Positions 17,607-25,474 of a stretch of 64,000 bases of DNA are shown here, in pieces. Origin of the DNA: CAYPZL01 sp964415045 (GTDB lineage: Bacteria > Planctomycetota > Phycisphaerae > Sedimentisphaerales > Anaerobacaceae); the NCBI GenBank assembly GCA_964415045.1, contig CAYPZL010000002.1, positions 1 to 64,000 on the forward strand. The letters run 5' to 3'. Positions within the stretch are counted from its first letter, which is position 1, and every line of letters starts with the position of its first letter. The notes under the pieces were generated by a model. That model had not been told where the DNA came from and did no database searches. It worked only from the letters and a program-made list of their open reading frames with translations. Both the position numbers and the translations under genes were made by a program.

Positions 17607-17734
17607 GCGCATGCGAGGGTATTTTCCCAGACAGTTCTCCTGCCGCCGGACGAATCATTCCATTGAGGCGACGCCTCGTCTCTGGTACTCTACGGGGGCA
17701 CCGGCAATCGCACATTTGGAGAAAGGAGCCTTCG

Positions 17735-19450
17735 ATGCAGAACTGGAAGCTGGCACCGGTCATCGTTGTTCTGCTGGCGGCGTGCGGCGCATCGGCCGCT
17801 CGGGAGAAGCAGCCGCAGGGAGTTTTCGTCGCCGCCGACAGCAAAGAGGATTTCTCGGACTTTCTGAACTGCCGGGTGGTGCCGAAGCTGGGCAATGCGT
17901 GGGACTACCTCTTCGAGCCGGGCCAGTTCCCCAACCTGGCGTGGGACAGACCCTACCTCGTCGAGCGGGTTATGGGCAGCTTCCCTCTCAAGGCCCGCTG
18001 GTTCGACGCCGACCTCAACGAAGTGACCGTGCCTACCGGACCGGGACGCTACGCGTTCTACGTCGAGGGCCAGACGCCCCAGGGCAAAACGATCCGCCGG
18101 GCCGGCACCCTGTTCTGCCGGCCGAAGTACTGGTTTGGCTGGAGCGAGAAGGCCCGGGCCGACCTAGAGTTTGTGCCCCTCGACGGCGTCAGCCGGTCGG
18201 CGTGGAACGAGCACAGTGACGCGATCGACACGTTCGCCGGGCGAATGGTCCTGCTGTCGATCTTGCGGCAGCAGCAGGGAGCCGTGTTGATGTCGTACCT
18301 GCACGAGATGAAAGCGACGGGCACGACGCCCTCGCTTACGAACACGCCCATTATCCGCGACCACGAGTATCATCTCGCGCTCAAGCGGAAGATTCTGGGA
18401 TCGCAGAAAAAGTATCCGCCCCTGCAACGGCCCCGGAAAAAGGAAGGCGGAAGCGCCCCGGTCCTTCGCGACGGCACGGAGAGCCAAGCCGGCTTCAAGA
18501 TCGGGACGGCGGAGAAACTGCGGGCGATATGCCAGCAGTGGTATCAGGAAAGCGGCGAGCCCTTCATCACGCTGGTCGCAAGGCACGGCGTCGTGATCGT
18601 CCACGAGCCGTTCGGCACATGGCCGTGGGGACCGCTCACCGCCGAGACGCCGACTGAGATGGCCTCGCTGACGAAGCTGGTGACCGGCGTCCTGTTCGCG
18701 CAGTTCGTGGACCAGGGATTGGTTGGCATCGACGACCCGGTGGGCGCGCATCTGCCGGATTTCCCGCGCGAAGGCGACAAGGCGGTGACGTTGCGACATT
18801 GCTTCACCCACACGACGGGCCTGACCGGCCACGAGGAATGGGGCGGCCTGCACAACCCCTGGATGGAAAACGTCATCGCCAACCAACTGGACCGACTGCC
18901 CGTCGGCAAGGTGCACATCTACAACGGCATCGGATACGACCTGGCCGGCCGGGTCATGGAGATGGCAAGCGGCAAGAGCATCTTTCGCCTCATGCGGGAG
19001 CACCTGTTCGATCCGCTGGCGATGAAGAACACGACGCTGGAAGAGGACCTGGGCTTCAGTTGTTTCAGCACGGCCGGCGAGTTCGCCCGGCTCGGACAAC
19101 TCCTCCTGAACCGCGGCGCCTATGGCGAACTGGAGTTCTTCTCGCCCCAAACGTTCGACGCCCTGCTGCCGAAGTCACTGAGCGACTATTACCCCGACAT
19201 CAAGAAGGAATGGGGAATCGGTCTTACCTGGATGCGACAGCGACATCCCGAGGCCGGCAAAAACGGCTTGCCCGAAGACGCCACGATTCTGAGCAAAAAC
19301 GTCATCGGCCACGGCTCGGCAACTTCGGCGATCCTGCGCGTCGATCTCGACAACGACTTGGTCATCGCCCAATCACGCCGCCGCGCAGGCCCGGTATACC
19401 GCAAACACCTCACGAAGTTCCTCCTGGCAATCGAGGAGGGATTGAAATAG
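17735..19450 (+). CDS. Beta-lactamase-fold (class C/EstB-type) serine hydrolase lipoprotein with N-terminal extension
   Basis: A 571-residue exported protein. The leader MQNWKLAPVIVVLLAACGAS includes a possible lipobox (LAAC at 14-17), so it may be a lipoprotein. The C-terminal part (about 255-571) is a serine beta-lactamase-like hydrolase: SLTK at 311-314 supplies the nucleophile and general base, YNG at 396-398 is the second motif, and HGS (in NVIGHGSATSA) replaces KTG. That set is typical of D-Ala-D-Ala peptidase or esterase relatives rather than true antibiotic resistance. Residues 30-150 form an extra region (FPLKARWFDADLNEVTVPTG) I do not recognise. ATG 17735 has GGAGAAAGGAG upstream. 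No operon partner is evident. Confidence 0.85.
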   Translation: MQNWKLAPVIVVLLAACGASAAREKQPQGVFVAADSKEDFSDFLNCRVVPKLGNAWDYLFEPGQFPNLAWDRPYLVERVMGSFPLKARWFDADLNEVTVPTGPGRYAFYVEGQTPQGKTIRRAGTLFCRPKYWFGWSEKARADLEFVPLDGVSRSAWNEHSDAIDTFAGRMVLLSILRQQQGAVLMSYLHEMKATGTTPSLTNTPIIRDHEYHLALKRKILGSQKKYPPLQRPRKKEGGSAPVLRDGTESQAGFKIGTAEKLRAICQQWYQESGEPFITLVARHGVVIVHEPFGTWPWGPLTAETPTEMASLTKLVTGVLFAQFVDQGLVGIDDPVGAHLPDFPREGDKAVTLRHCFTHTTGLTGHEEWGGLHNPWMENVIANQLDRLPVGKVHIYNGIGYDLAGRVMEMASGKSIFRLMREHLFDPLAMKNTTLEEDLGFSCFSTAGEFARLGQLLLNRGAYGELEFFSPQTFDALLPKSLSDYYPDIKKEWGIGLTWMRQRHPEAGKNGLPEDATILSKNVIGHGSATSAILRVDLDNDLVIAQSRRRAGPVYRKHLTKFLLAIEEGLK

Positions 19451-19552
19451 TGCGCATTCCCCGTCGCGTCTCCGAATCGAAACTGGCGGGAGCATGCGTT
19501 TCACGGTAGAATCAGGGCGACTTTCTTTCGGTGTGCTTGAAGGAGACAGATC

Positions 19553-19993
19553 ATGACGCGATTGCTGTTGGGTGTGGTGCTGCTGGGCCTTCTGCTGTCG
19601 ACTCCGGCGTGGGCACAGGAGGAAGGACCGATCGAGGACCTCGAGCATCAGATGCAGGTTCGTAAGATGAAGATGGAGATGGAATCTTACGAGCGGCAGA
19701 TGGAGCACGAGCGGCAGATGGCGGAGATGGAACTGGCGCAGCTCCGCGCGAAGGTCGAAGGGACCGACGATGGGCGTGAAGGCGGGGCGCTGGCCTTGCT
19801 GCTGATCGGCTGTGCGGTGGTGCGCGTGCTGGTGGCGGTGTGGATCTACCAGGACATCCGCCTCCGCAACGCCGGCTCCGGGCTGTGGATCGTTCTCGGC
19901 CTGCTGGGCGGCTTGCTGGCGGCTCTGGTCTACGCCGTGACCCGGCTCCACGACGCCGACAACGGGAAAAAGCGAACGACTGCCCGAGCGTGA
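19553..19993 (+). CDS. Small exported/membrane protein with Met-Glu-rich coiled coil
   Basis: A 146-residue protein of unknown function. It has a signal peptide (MTRLLLGVVLLGLLLSTPAW then AQEEG), a Met/Glu-rich coiled coil (about residues 28-68, for example MKMEMESYERQMEHERQMAE), then two membrane helices (GGALALLLIGCAVVRVLVAV and GLWIVLGLLGGLLAALVYAV) separated by WIYQDIRLRNAGS. That last loop is like the one in PLDc_N-type small membrane domains. GAAGGAGACAG precedes the ATG. It is a single plus-strand gene between the hydrolase and a repeat element. Confidence 0.72.
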   Translation: MTRLLLGVVLLGLLLSTPAWAQEEGPIEDLEHQMQVRKMKMEMESYERQMEHERQMAEMELAQLRAKVEGTDDGREGGALALLLIGCAVVRVLVAVWIYQDIRLRNAGSGLWIVLGLLGGLLAALVYAVTRLHDADNGKKRTTARA

Positions 19994-20037
19994 ACAAACC
20001 GCTGTTCCAAGCCCGAATGGCGCAGTCAGTGAAAAGA

Positions 20038-20149
20038 CTGTCATGCCGAACGAAGTGCAGCAACCGGGTCGGGACGGCCCGGTCGGCCGCAATGCGGAGG
20101 GGAACACCCATGCTGTGCCCGGATCCTTCGCTGGCGCTCAGGATGACGG
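20038..20149. repeat. TCATCC-type intergenic repeat, copy 2
   Basis: The left arm is CTGTCATGCCGAACGAAG at about 20038-20055 and the right arm is GGATCCTTCGCTGGCGCTCA then GGATGACGG to 20149. The two ends are inverted and match the copy at 41648-41747. The middle holds GGGTCGGGACGGCCCGGTCG, itself GC-palindromic. It lies just upstream of the nucleoside transporter gene. Confidence 0.65.
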
Positions 20150-20201
20150 CCATCGTACGACGGGTGACATAGCCGTAGGGACGTAGGCATACACAAAGGA
20201 T

Positions 20202-21515
20202 ATGAACATCTACAATCTTGTCAGTTTTGCGGGCATCTTCGTCCTGCTGGCGGTGGCCTGGACCCTGTCGGCGGACCGGCGGAACATGAACTGGCGCGTC
20301 ATCGGCTGGGCGGTGGCCCTGCAGCTCCTGGTGGCGCTGCTGATCTTCGTGGTCCCGGCAGGCGCCCGCGTCTTTCTCGTCGTCAACGACGTGGTGATCA
20401 AGATCCTGGAATCGGCGGGCGAGGGGGCGCGCTTCGTATTCGGACCGCTGGCGCTGGGGCCGGGACAGGTCAGTGACAGCGGCGAAGAATCGCTCGGTTT
20501 CATCCTGGCCTTCCAGGCGTTCCCCACGATCATCTTCTTCTCGGCCCTGATCGCGATTCTGTACTACGCGCGGATCATGCCTCTGCTGATCAAGGCTTTC
20601 GCGTGGGTCTTCACGCGACTGATGCGCATCAGCGGCGCCGAGTCGCTGGTGGCGGCCAGCAACATCTTCGTGGGCGTGGAGTCCATGCTGACGGTCAAGC
20701 CGTACTTGGCGCGAATGACGCGCTCGGAATTGTGCACGATTCTCACCGCCGGCATGGCCACCGTCTCCTCGAACGTCCTGGCGCTGTACGTGCTGAGCCT
20801 GCAGCAGCAGTTTCCCACCATCGCCGGCCATCTGATCTCGGCTTCGCTGCTGTCGGCGCCGGCGGCTCTGGCCATGTCGAAGATCCTCCTGCCCGAAGGC
20901 CAGCAGCCCGAGACGCTCGGCGTGCAGGTCGAGCCCCATTACGAGCGCGACGGCAGCCTGTTCGAGGCCGTCATCAACGGCGCCAACGCGGGCGTACGCA
21001 TGATCGCCGGCATCGTGGCGCTGCTGATTGCCGTGCTGGGGCTGGTGGCGCTGGTCGATCTGGCGCTCTCCAGTATCGGCGGCCTCGTCAATCCGAGAAT
21101 CGGCCTCGAAGGCCAGTGGTCCCTGCGGGGCCTTTTTGGATACCTGTTCTACCCCGTGACGCTCGTGTTGGGCGTGCCGCCGGCCGACGCCGGCGCGGTC
21201 GCGCGAATCATCGGCGAGCGCGTGATCGTAACCGAGGTAGCCGCCTACGGCGATCTGGCCGAGGCGATGAAGAACGAGCTGCTGCAAAACCCGCGTTCGG
21301 CGGTAATCGCCACGTACGCTTTGTGTGGCTTTGCCCACGTCGCCTCGATGGCCATTTTCGTCGGAAGCCTCTGCGCGCTGGCGCCGGAACGGACCAAAAA
21401 CATCGGCCCGGTCGCCGTGCGGGCTCTGGTGGCCGCGACGCTGGCCTGCCTCATGACCGCCTGCGTGGCCGGCACATTTTTCACCGAAGGATCGATTCTA
21501 TTAGGAGGTTCGTAA
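20202..21515 (+). CDS. nupC: Concentrative nucleoside transporter (CNT/NupC family)
   Basis: A 437-residue inner-membrane symporter that imports nucleosides with a proton or sodium ion. Around ten hydrophobic segments are present. CNT landmarks are QAFPTIIFFSALIAILYY (about 107-124), RISGAESLVAASNIFVGVES (143-162), TAGMATVSSNVLALYV and INGANAGVRMIAGIVALLIA, followed by ALCGFAHVASMAIFVG near the end. The length is close to NupC. AAAGGAT precedes ATG 20202. Its TAA overlaps the ATG of the cupin gene by one base (TAATG), so the two are translated together. Confidence 0.93.
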   Translation: MNIYNLVSFAGIFVLLAVAWTLSADRRNMNWRVIGWAVALQLLVALLIFVVPAGARVFLVVNDVVIKILESAGEGARFVFGPLALGPGQVSDSGEESLGFILAFQAFPTIIFFSALIAILYYARIMPLLIKAFAWVFTRLMRISGAESLVAASNIFVGVESMLTVKPYLARMTRSELCTILTAGMATVSSNVLALYVLSLQQQFPTIAGHLISASLLSAPAALAMSKILLPEGQQPETLGVQVEPHYERDGSLFEAVINGANAGVRMIAGIVALLIAVLGLVALVDLALSSIGGLVNPRIGLEGQWSLRGLFGYLFYPVTLVLGVPPADAGAVARIIGERVIVTEVAAYGDLAEAMKNELLQNPRSAVIATYALCGFAHVASMAIFVGSLCALAPERTKNIGPVAVRALVAATLACLMTACVAGTFFTEGSILLGGS

Positions 21516-21883
21516 TGTTCATACGTCTTGTGGACGAGTGTGAGCAATTCGTGGCCGGCGACGGCGCTCTCTTGCGCGAGTTGCTGCACCCGGACAAAAC
21601 GACGCCCAAGCTGCGATGCAGCCTGGCCCATGCGACCGTCCCGCCGGGGCGGAAGACCAGGCCTCACCGCCTCGCCAACGCCGAAGTGTACTACATTCTC
21701 GAGGGTTTCGGCGTCATGTTCATCGACGATGAATCCGAGCCGGTCGAACCGGGCAACGCCATTTACATCCCGCCCCGGGCCACGCAGTACATCGAAAACA
21801 CCGGCGACCATGAGCTGGTCTTCCTCTGCATCGTCGATCCCGCCTGGCAGCCCCAAGACGAGGAAATCCTCGACGATGGATGA
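21515..21883 (+). CDS. Cupin domain protein
   Basis: A 122-residue single cupin-2 domain. The two conserved motifs are visible: PHRLANAEVYYILEGFG, matching G(x)5HxH(x)nE(x)6G in reduced form, and PGNAIYIPPRATQYIENTG. Only some of the metal-binding His/Glu are kept in motif 1 (PH, E), so metal binding is uncertain. The start is fixed by AGGAGG at 21503-21508, inside the end of the transporter gene, and by the TAATG overlap. Tight coupling to a CNT transporter suggests a role in handling or sensing the imported compound, but the family is too broad for a specific function. Confidence 0.87.
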   Translation: MFIRLVDECEQFVAGDGALLRELLHPDKTTPKLRCSLAHATVPPGRKTRPHRLANAEVYYILEGFGVMFIDDESEPVEPGNAIYIPPRATQYIENTGDHELVFLCIVDPAWQPQDEEILDDG

Positions 21884-22075
21884 TGGGCAGCAGTCACACA
21901 TGTGCGATGGCCGCCCCGCCGACGCTGCCGGCCGCCGGTCGTGCCGACCCGTATTTCCGCTCGGAAATGCATCGGCAGAAAAACCCGGCATCGCAAAAAT
22001 CCCCCTTGACGCCAAGCCATCTCGTTTGTACACTGAGCAACGAATGAGACAGGGATCCTGACAGCGACATTACCG

Positions 22076-23596
22076 GTGAGCTACGGGATTGAGCTTATGA
22101 CGATGCCGACGGTTATTACGTTTGTTGCCTATTTCGTCCTGCTGTTAGGGATTGGGTTCTATTTCTACCGGCGCAACGAGAGCATCGAGGAGTACCTGCT
22201 GGGCGGGCGCGGGATGGGGGCGTGGGTCACCGCCCTGTCGGCCCAGGCCAGCGACATGAGCGGGTGGCTGCTGATGGGCCTTCCCGGGGCGATCTACCTG
22301 GCGGGCGTGGCGGACGCGTGGATCGCCATCGGCCTCTTCGCCGGCACGGCGCTGAACTGGAAGCTCGTATCGGGCCGTCTGCGCCTCTACACACAGAAGA
22401 CCGGCACGATCACCCTGCCCTGCTTCTTCGAGGCGCGTTTCGGCGATCCCACGGGCGTGCTGCGGATCGTCTCGGCCATCGTAATCCTGATCTTCTTCAC
22501 GATCTACGCCTCCAGCGGCCTGGTCGCGGCGGGCAAGCTCTTCGAATCCACGTTCAACGTCTCGTACCAGGCGGCGGTTCTGATCGGCGGCGCGATCATC
22601 GTCGTCTATACGTTCCTAGGCGGGTTCCTGGCCGTATGCTGGACGGACCTGTTTCAGGGCTCGCTGATGGTGCTGGCCCTGGTGATCGTCCCGGCCGTGG
22701 CGTATACAAAAGCCGGCGGCATCGACGGCATTCGCGAGGCCATGGTCGCGCGAGAGCTCTCGTTGAGTCTGTTCTCCCACGGCGGTGCCGCCGGCGCGTT
22801 GGCAATCCTCTCGGCAACCGCCTGGGGATTGGGCTACTTCGGCCAGCCCCACATCCTCGTGCGATTCATGAGCGCCAAATCGCTGGCGAAACTGCGCGAA
22901 TCGACCGCCATTGCCATCGTCTGGGTGTTCATTTCCCTGACGGGCGCGGTCGTGATCGGGCTGGTCGGAATCGGCATGTTCAAGACGCTGCCCAATGACG
23001 ACGCCGAGAAAGTCTTCATCCACATGATCTCCGAGGTCATGCATCCCTGGATCGCCGGGATCATGTTGGCGGCCATTCTCTCGGCCATCATGTCCACCAT
23101 CGATTCGCAGTTGCTGGTCTCTTCGTCGGCGCTGACGGAGGACTTCTACCAGAAGGCCATCAAGCGGGACGCCGGCGAGCGCGAGGTCGTCCTGGTCGGC
23201 CGCGTGTGCGTGATTGTCATCTCGGCGGTGGCCCTGGCGCTGGCGCTGCGCCCGAGCGATACGATCCTGGGAATCGTGGCGTATGCCTGGGGCGGCTTCG
23301 GGGCGGCGTTCGGACCGCTGATTCTCTTTGCCCTGTTCTCGAAGCGCACGAGCTGGCCGGCGGCTTTGATCGGCATGGTCACCGGCACTGTCGTGCTGGT
23401 CGTGTGGAAACAGGTCGGCCTCAGCGAGCACATGTATGAGATCGTCCCGGGATTCGCGGCCAATTGTCTGGCGCTGACGATCACCAACGCCGTCGCCCCG
23501 CAGAACGATCCGGCCGTGTTGCGCCAGTTCGACGAAGTCCGCAACGAGATACGGGGCCTCGCGCCGGAGCCCGAGACGACAAGGAGAACACCATGA
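22076..23596 (+). CDS. putP: Sodium:solute symporter, PutP-like
   Basis: A 506-residue inner-membrane SSS-family protein, best matched by the sodium/proline symporter group. The core shows GRGMGAWVTALSAQASDMSG (about 43-62), the Na+/substrate helix 1 region with the S-D-M-S-G motif of PutP, then GWLLMGLPG, WAIG-like helices, GYFGQPHILVRFMSA (276-290) and AILSAIMSTIDSQLLVSSSA (334-353), the family signature. Thirteen membrane segments are expected. The start is uncertain: GTG 22076 or ATG 22097. The final ATGA overlaps the next gene. Substrate is probably proline or another small carboxylate. Confidence 0.9.
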   Translation: MSYGIELMTMPTVITFVAYFVLLLGIGFYFYRRNESIEEYLLGGRGMGAWVTALSAQASDMSGWLLMGLPGAIYLAGVADAWIAIGLFAGTALNWKLVSGRLRLYTQKTGTITLPCFFEARFGDPTGVLRIVSAIVILIFFTIYASSGLVAAGKLFESTFNVSYQAAVLIGGAIIVVYTFLGGFLAVCWTDLFQGSLMVLALVIVPAVAYTKAGGIDGIREAMVARELSLSLFSHGGAAGALAILSATAWGLGYFGQPHILVRFMSAKSLAKLRESTAIAIVWVFISLTGAVVIGLVGIGMFKTLPNDDAEKVFIHMISEVMHPWIAGIMLAAILSAIMSTIDSQLLVSSSALTEDFYQKAIKRDAGEREVVLVGRVCVIVISAVALALALRPSDTILGIVAYAWGGFGAAFGPLILFALFSKRTSWPAALIGMVTGTVVLVVWKQVGLSEHMYEIVPGFAANCLALTITNAVAPQNDPAVLRQFDEVRNEIRGLAPEPETTRRTP

Positions 23597-24195
23597 GCCC
23601 GATAGCGATCGATGTCGTGCTGCTGCCCGATACCGCCATGACCGACAAGGCCATCGCGCTGAACAGGATGCTGGTCGGTGACGATAGCCGGGAAATCGTC
23701 CTGGGCCGCGAGACGCGCCTGCCGCACATCTCATTGGCGATGGGCTGCATCGACGAGAGCGATATCGACGCAATCGCGGGCCTGCTGCGAAACCTCGCTC
23801 GGAAAGAACCCGTCGGGCGGTTGCGCATCACCGGGATCGTGACCTCGACCAACGCGCGTGGACAAAAGACGTCTCTTCTCGAAGTGGAACGAACCCCCGC
23901 GTTGCAGGCGCTTCACGAAAGCGTGATGGAAGAGCTGAGCCCCTTCTTTCGACACGAGGCGAGCGCCGCGGCGGTTTGCGACGACGTGGTGGCGGAGACG
24001 ACGCTGGAATGGATTCGCCGTTACCGCGAGAAAGCAGCCTTCGAGCGATTCCTGCCGCACATCACGATCGGCTACGGCCAAATGCCGGATGAACCGCCCT
24101 TCCCCATCGACTTCAACGTGGCGGAGCTGGCCCTGTGTCACCTCGGAAATCACTGCACCTGCCGGCGCGTGCTGACATCCGTTCCACTGCGCTGA
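23593..24195 (+). CDS. 2H phosphoesterase superfamily protein
   Basis: A 200-residue protein of the 2H group (2'-5' RNA ligase/cyclic phosphodiesterase fold). The two catalytic H-x-S/T motifs are intact: LPHISLAMG (about 44-52) and FLPHITIGYG (153-162). It is spaced like LigT-type proteins but has no extra domain. Its ATG overlaps the stop of the symporter gene (ATGA at 23593-23596), with AAGGAG upstream, so expression is coupled to transport. The likely activity is hydrolysis of a cyclic phosphate or 2'-5' bond in a small RNA or nucleotide; the real substrate is unknown, and the link to a solute symporter is not explained by known biology. Confidence 0.85.
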   Translation: MSPIAIDVVLLPDTAMTDKAIALNRMLVGDDSREIVLGRETRLPHISLAMGCIDESDIDAIAGLLRNLARKEPVGRLRITGIVTSTNARGQKTSLLEVERTPALQALHESVMEELSPFFRHEASAAAVCDDVVAETTLEWIRRYREKAAFERFLPHITIGYGQMPDEPPFPIDFNVAELALCHLGNHCTCRRVLTSVPLR

Positions 24196-24219
24196 GAAGG
24201 GAACATGCTTCGCAGAGCA

Positions 24220-24248
24220 GCGCCGCCTGGCAAAGCGAGAGGCGGCGC
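24220..24248. terminator. GC stem-loop between convergent genes
   Basis: GCGCCGCCT and AGGCGGCGC form a perfect nine-base stem around an 11-base loop. It lies between the stops of the 2H phosphoesterase gene (plus) and the PilC gene (minus). There is no T run on either side, so it may act as an mRNA 3' end stabiliser or a weak terminator for both. Confidence 0.45.
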
Positions 24249-24250
24249 GT

Positions 24251-25438
24251 CTAATGGGCGATCACGCTGGAAACCCGGAACACCGGCAGCAGCAGCGCGA
24301 TGGCGATGGTCCCGATGATGGTGCCGAGAATCGTGATCATGAGCGGCTCGATGAGCGTCATCACGTTCTGGATCGAGGCTTGCAGCTTCTTCTCGTAAAA
24401 GATCGAGACCTTGTCGCACACTTCGCCCAGCCGGCCGCTCCGCTCGCCCGCGCGAAGCATCTGGATGATGCCCGGCGAAATCAGGTCCGCGCTTTCGGCC
24501 AGCATGATCGATTCGGACAATTGGTACCCGTCCTCGATCCTCTTGTAGACGTCGCCCCAGAGCTGTTGGAAGTAGTAGTTGTCCACGGACCCCTGGGCCA
24601 CGCGAATGGCGTCGAGCAGCTTGACGCCGGTATTGACCATCGTGGCCATGATGCGCATGCTGCGCGTGACGAACAGGTCCACGAACATCGTTCCCACCAC
24701 GGGCAGGCGGACTTTGATTCCGTCGATCGTGCGCCGGCCTTTCTCGGTCTGGGCGCCGTAATAGAGGAATCCACCCAGCAGGATGAGGGCGGTGAGGATA
24801 CCCGTCATCGCCTCCAGGTTGCCGATGATCCGGCTCACGCCGACCAGCACCTGGGTGAGCCTGGGCAGATCGGCCCCCCGGGCCGCATAAATCCTCATAA
24901 AGCGGGGCAGTACGAAAAACATCAGCGTGCCGGTGGCGGCCACGGCCATCAGAACCATGACCAGGGGATAGGTCATGGCGCTTTTGATGCGTTTACGCGT
25001 GTCGGCCTCAAAATCCAGGTATCCGGTCAGCACGGTGAGCATCTCCACCATTTTGCCGGAGGCTTCGGAGGCCTTGACCATGCTGACGAACATGGAGCTG
25101 AAAATATGCGGGTAGCTACGCAGGGCTTTGGAGAAATTATCCCCCCCCTTCACGCGTTCGGAGATATCGTAGAGGATGACCTTGAATTTCAGATCGGCCG
25201 CCTGTTCGGCGATGGCGTCCAGGGCGTCGCTGAGGACGACGCCGCTATCGAGCATGATGGCCAACTGCGTCGTGAAAAAGATGAGGTCGGTCGATCGGAC
25301 GCGGGCTTTGCAGAGCCGCTCGGACCATTCGGGCGGATGGATTCCGACGGCGCGAGAAGAACGCGACGGCAAAGCACCATCGGGGCTCATCGCCGCGTCG
25401 GTTTGTCGGTCTTCGAATTCTGCCAGCAAGGGAGCCAT
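24251..25438 (-). CDS. pilC: Type IV pilus / type II secretion inner-membrane platform protein (PilC/GspF)
   Basis: A 395-residue polytopic protein that forms the membrane platform on which the assembly ATPase acts. Two repeated GspF domains are visible: FFTTQLAIMLDSGVVLSDAL (about 54-73) and FVTRSMRIMATMVNTGVKLL (about 257-276), each followed by a helical bundle. The membrane helices are MTYPLVMVLMAVAATGTLMF, a middle one and the C-terminal MITILGTIIGTIAIALLLPV. The N-terminal 45 residues are polar. It is the last gene of the pilus cluster and follows the ATPase gene by 36 bases. Confidence 0.94.
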   Translation of the reverse strand: MAPLLAEFEDRQTDAAMSPDGALPSRSSRAVGIHPPEWSERLCKARVRSTDLIFFTTQLAIMLDSGVVLSDALDAIAEQAADLKFKVILYDISERVKGGDNFSKALRSYPHIFSSMFVSMVKASEASGKMVEMLTVLTGYLDFEADTRKRIKSAMTYPLVMVLMAVAATGTLMFFVLPRFMRIYAARGADLPRLTQVLVGVSRIIGNLEAMTGILTALILLGGFLYYGAQTEKGRRTIDGIKVRLPVVGTMFVDLFVTRSMRIMATMVNTGVKLLDAIRVAQGSVDNYYFQQLWGDVYKRIEDGYQLSESIMLAESADLISPGIIQMLRAGERSGRLGEVCDKVSIFYEKKLQASIQNVMTLIEPLMITILGTIIGTIAIALLLPVFRVSSVIAH

Positions 25439-25474
25439 GAATACGCCTCAACACACGGTTTCTTCTCAGATCTC

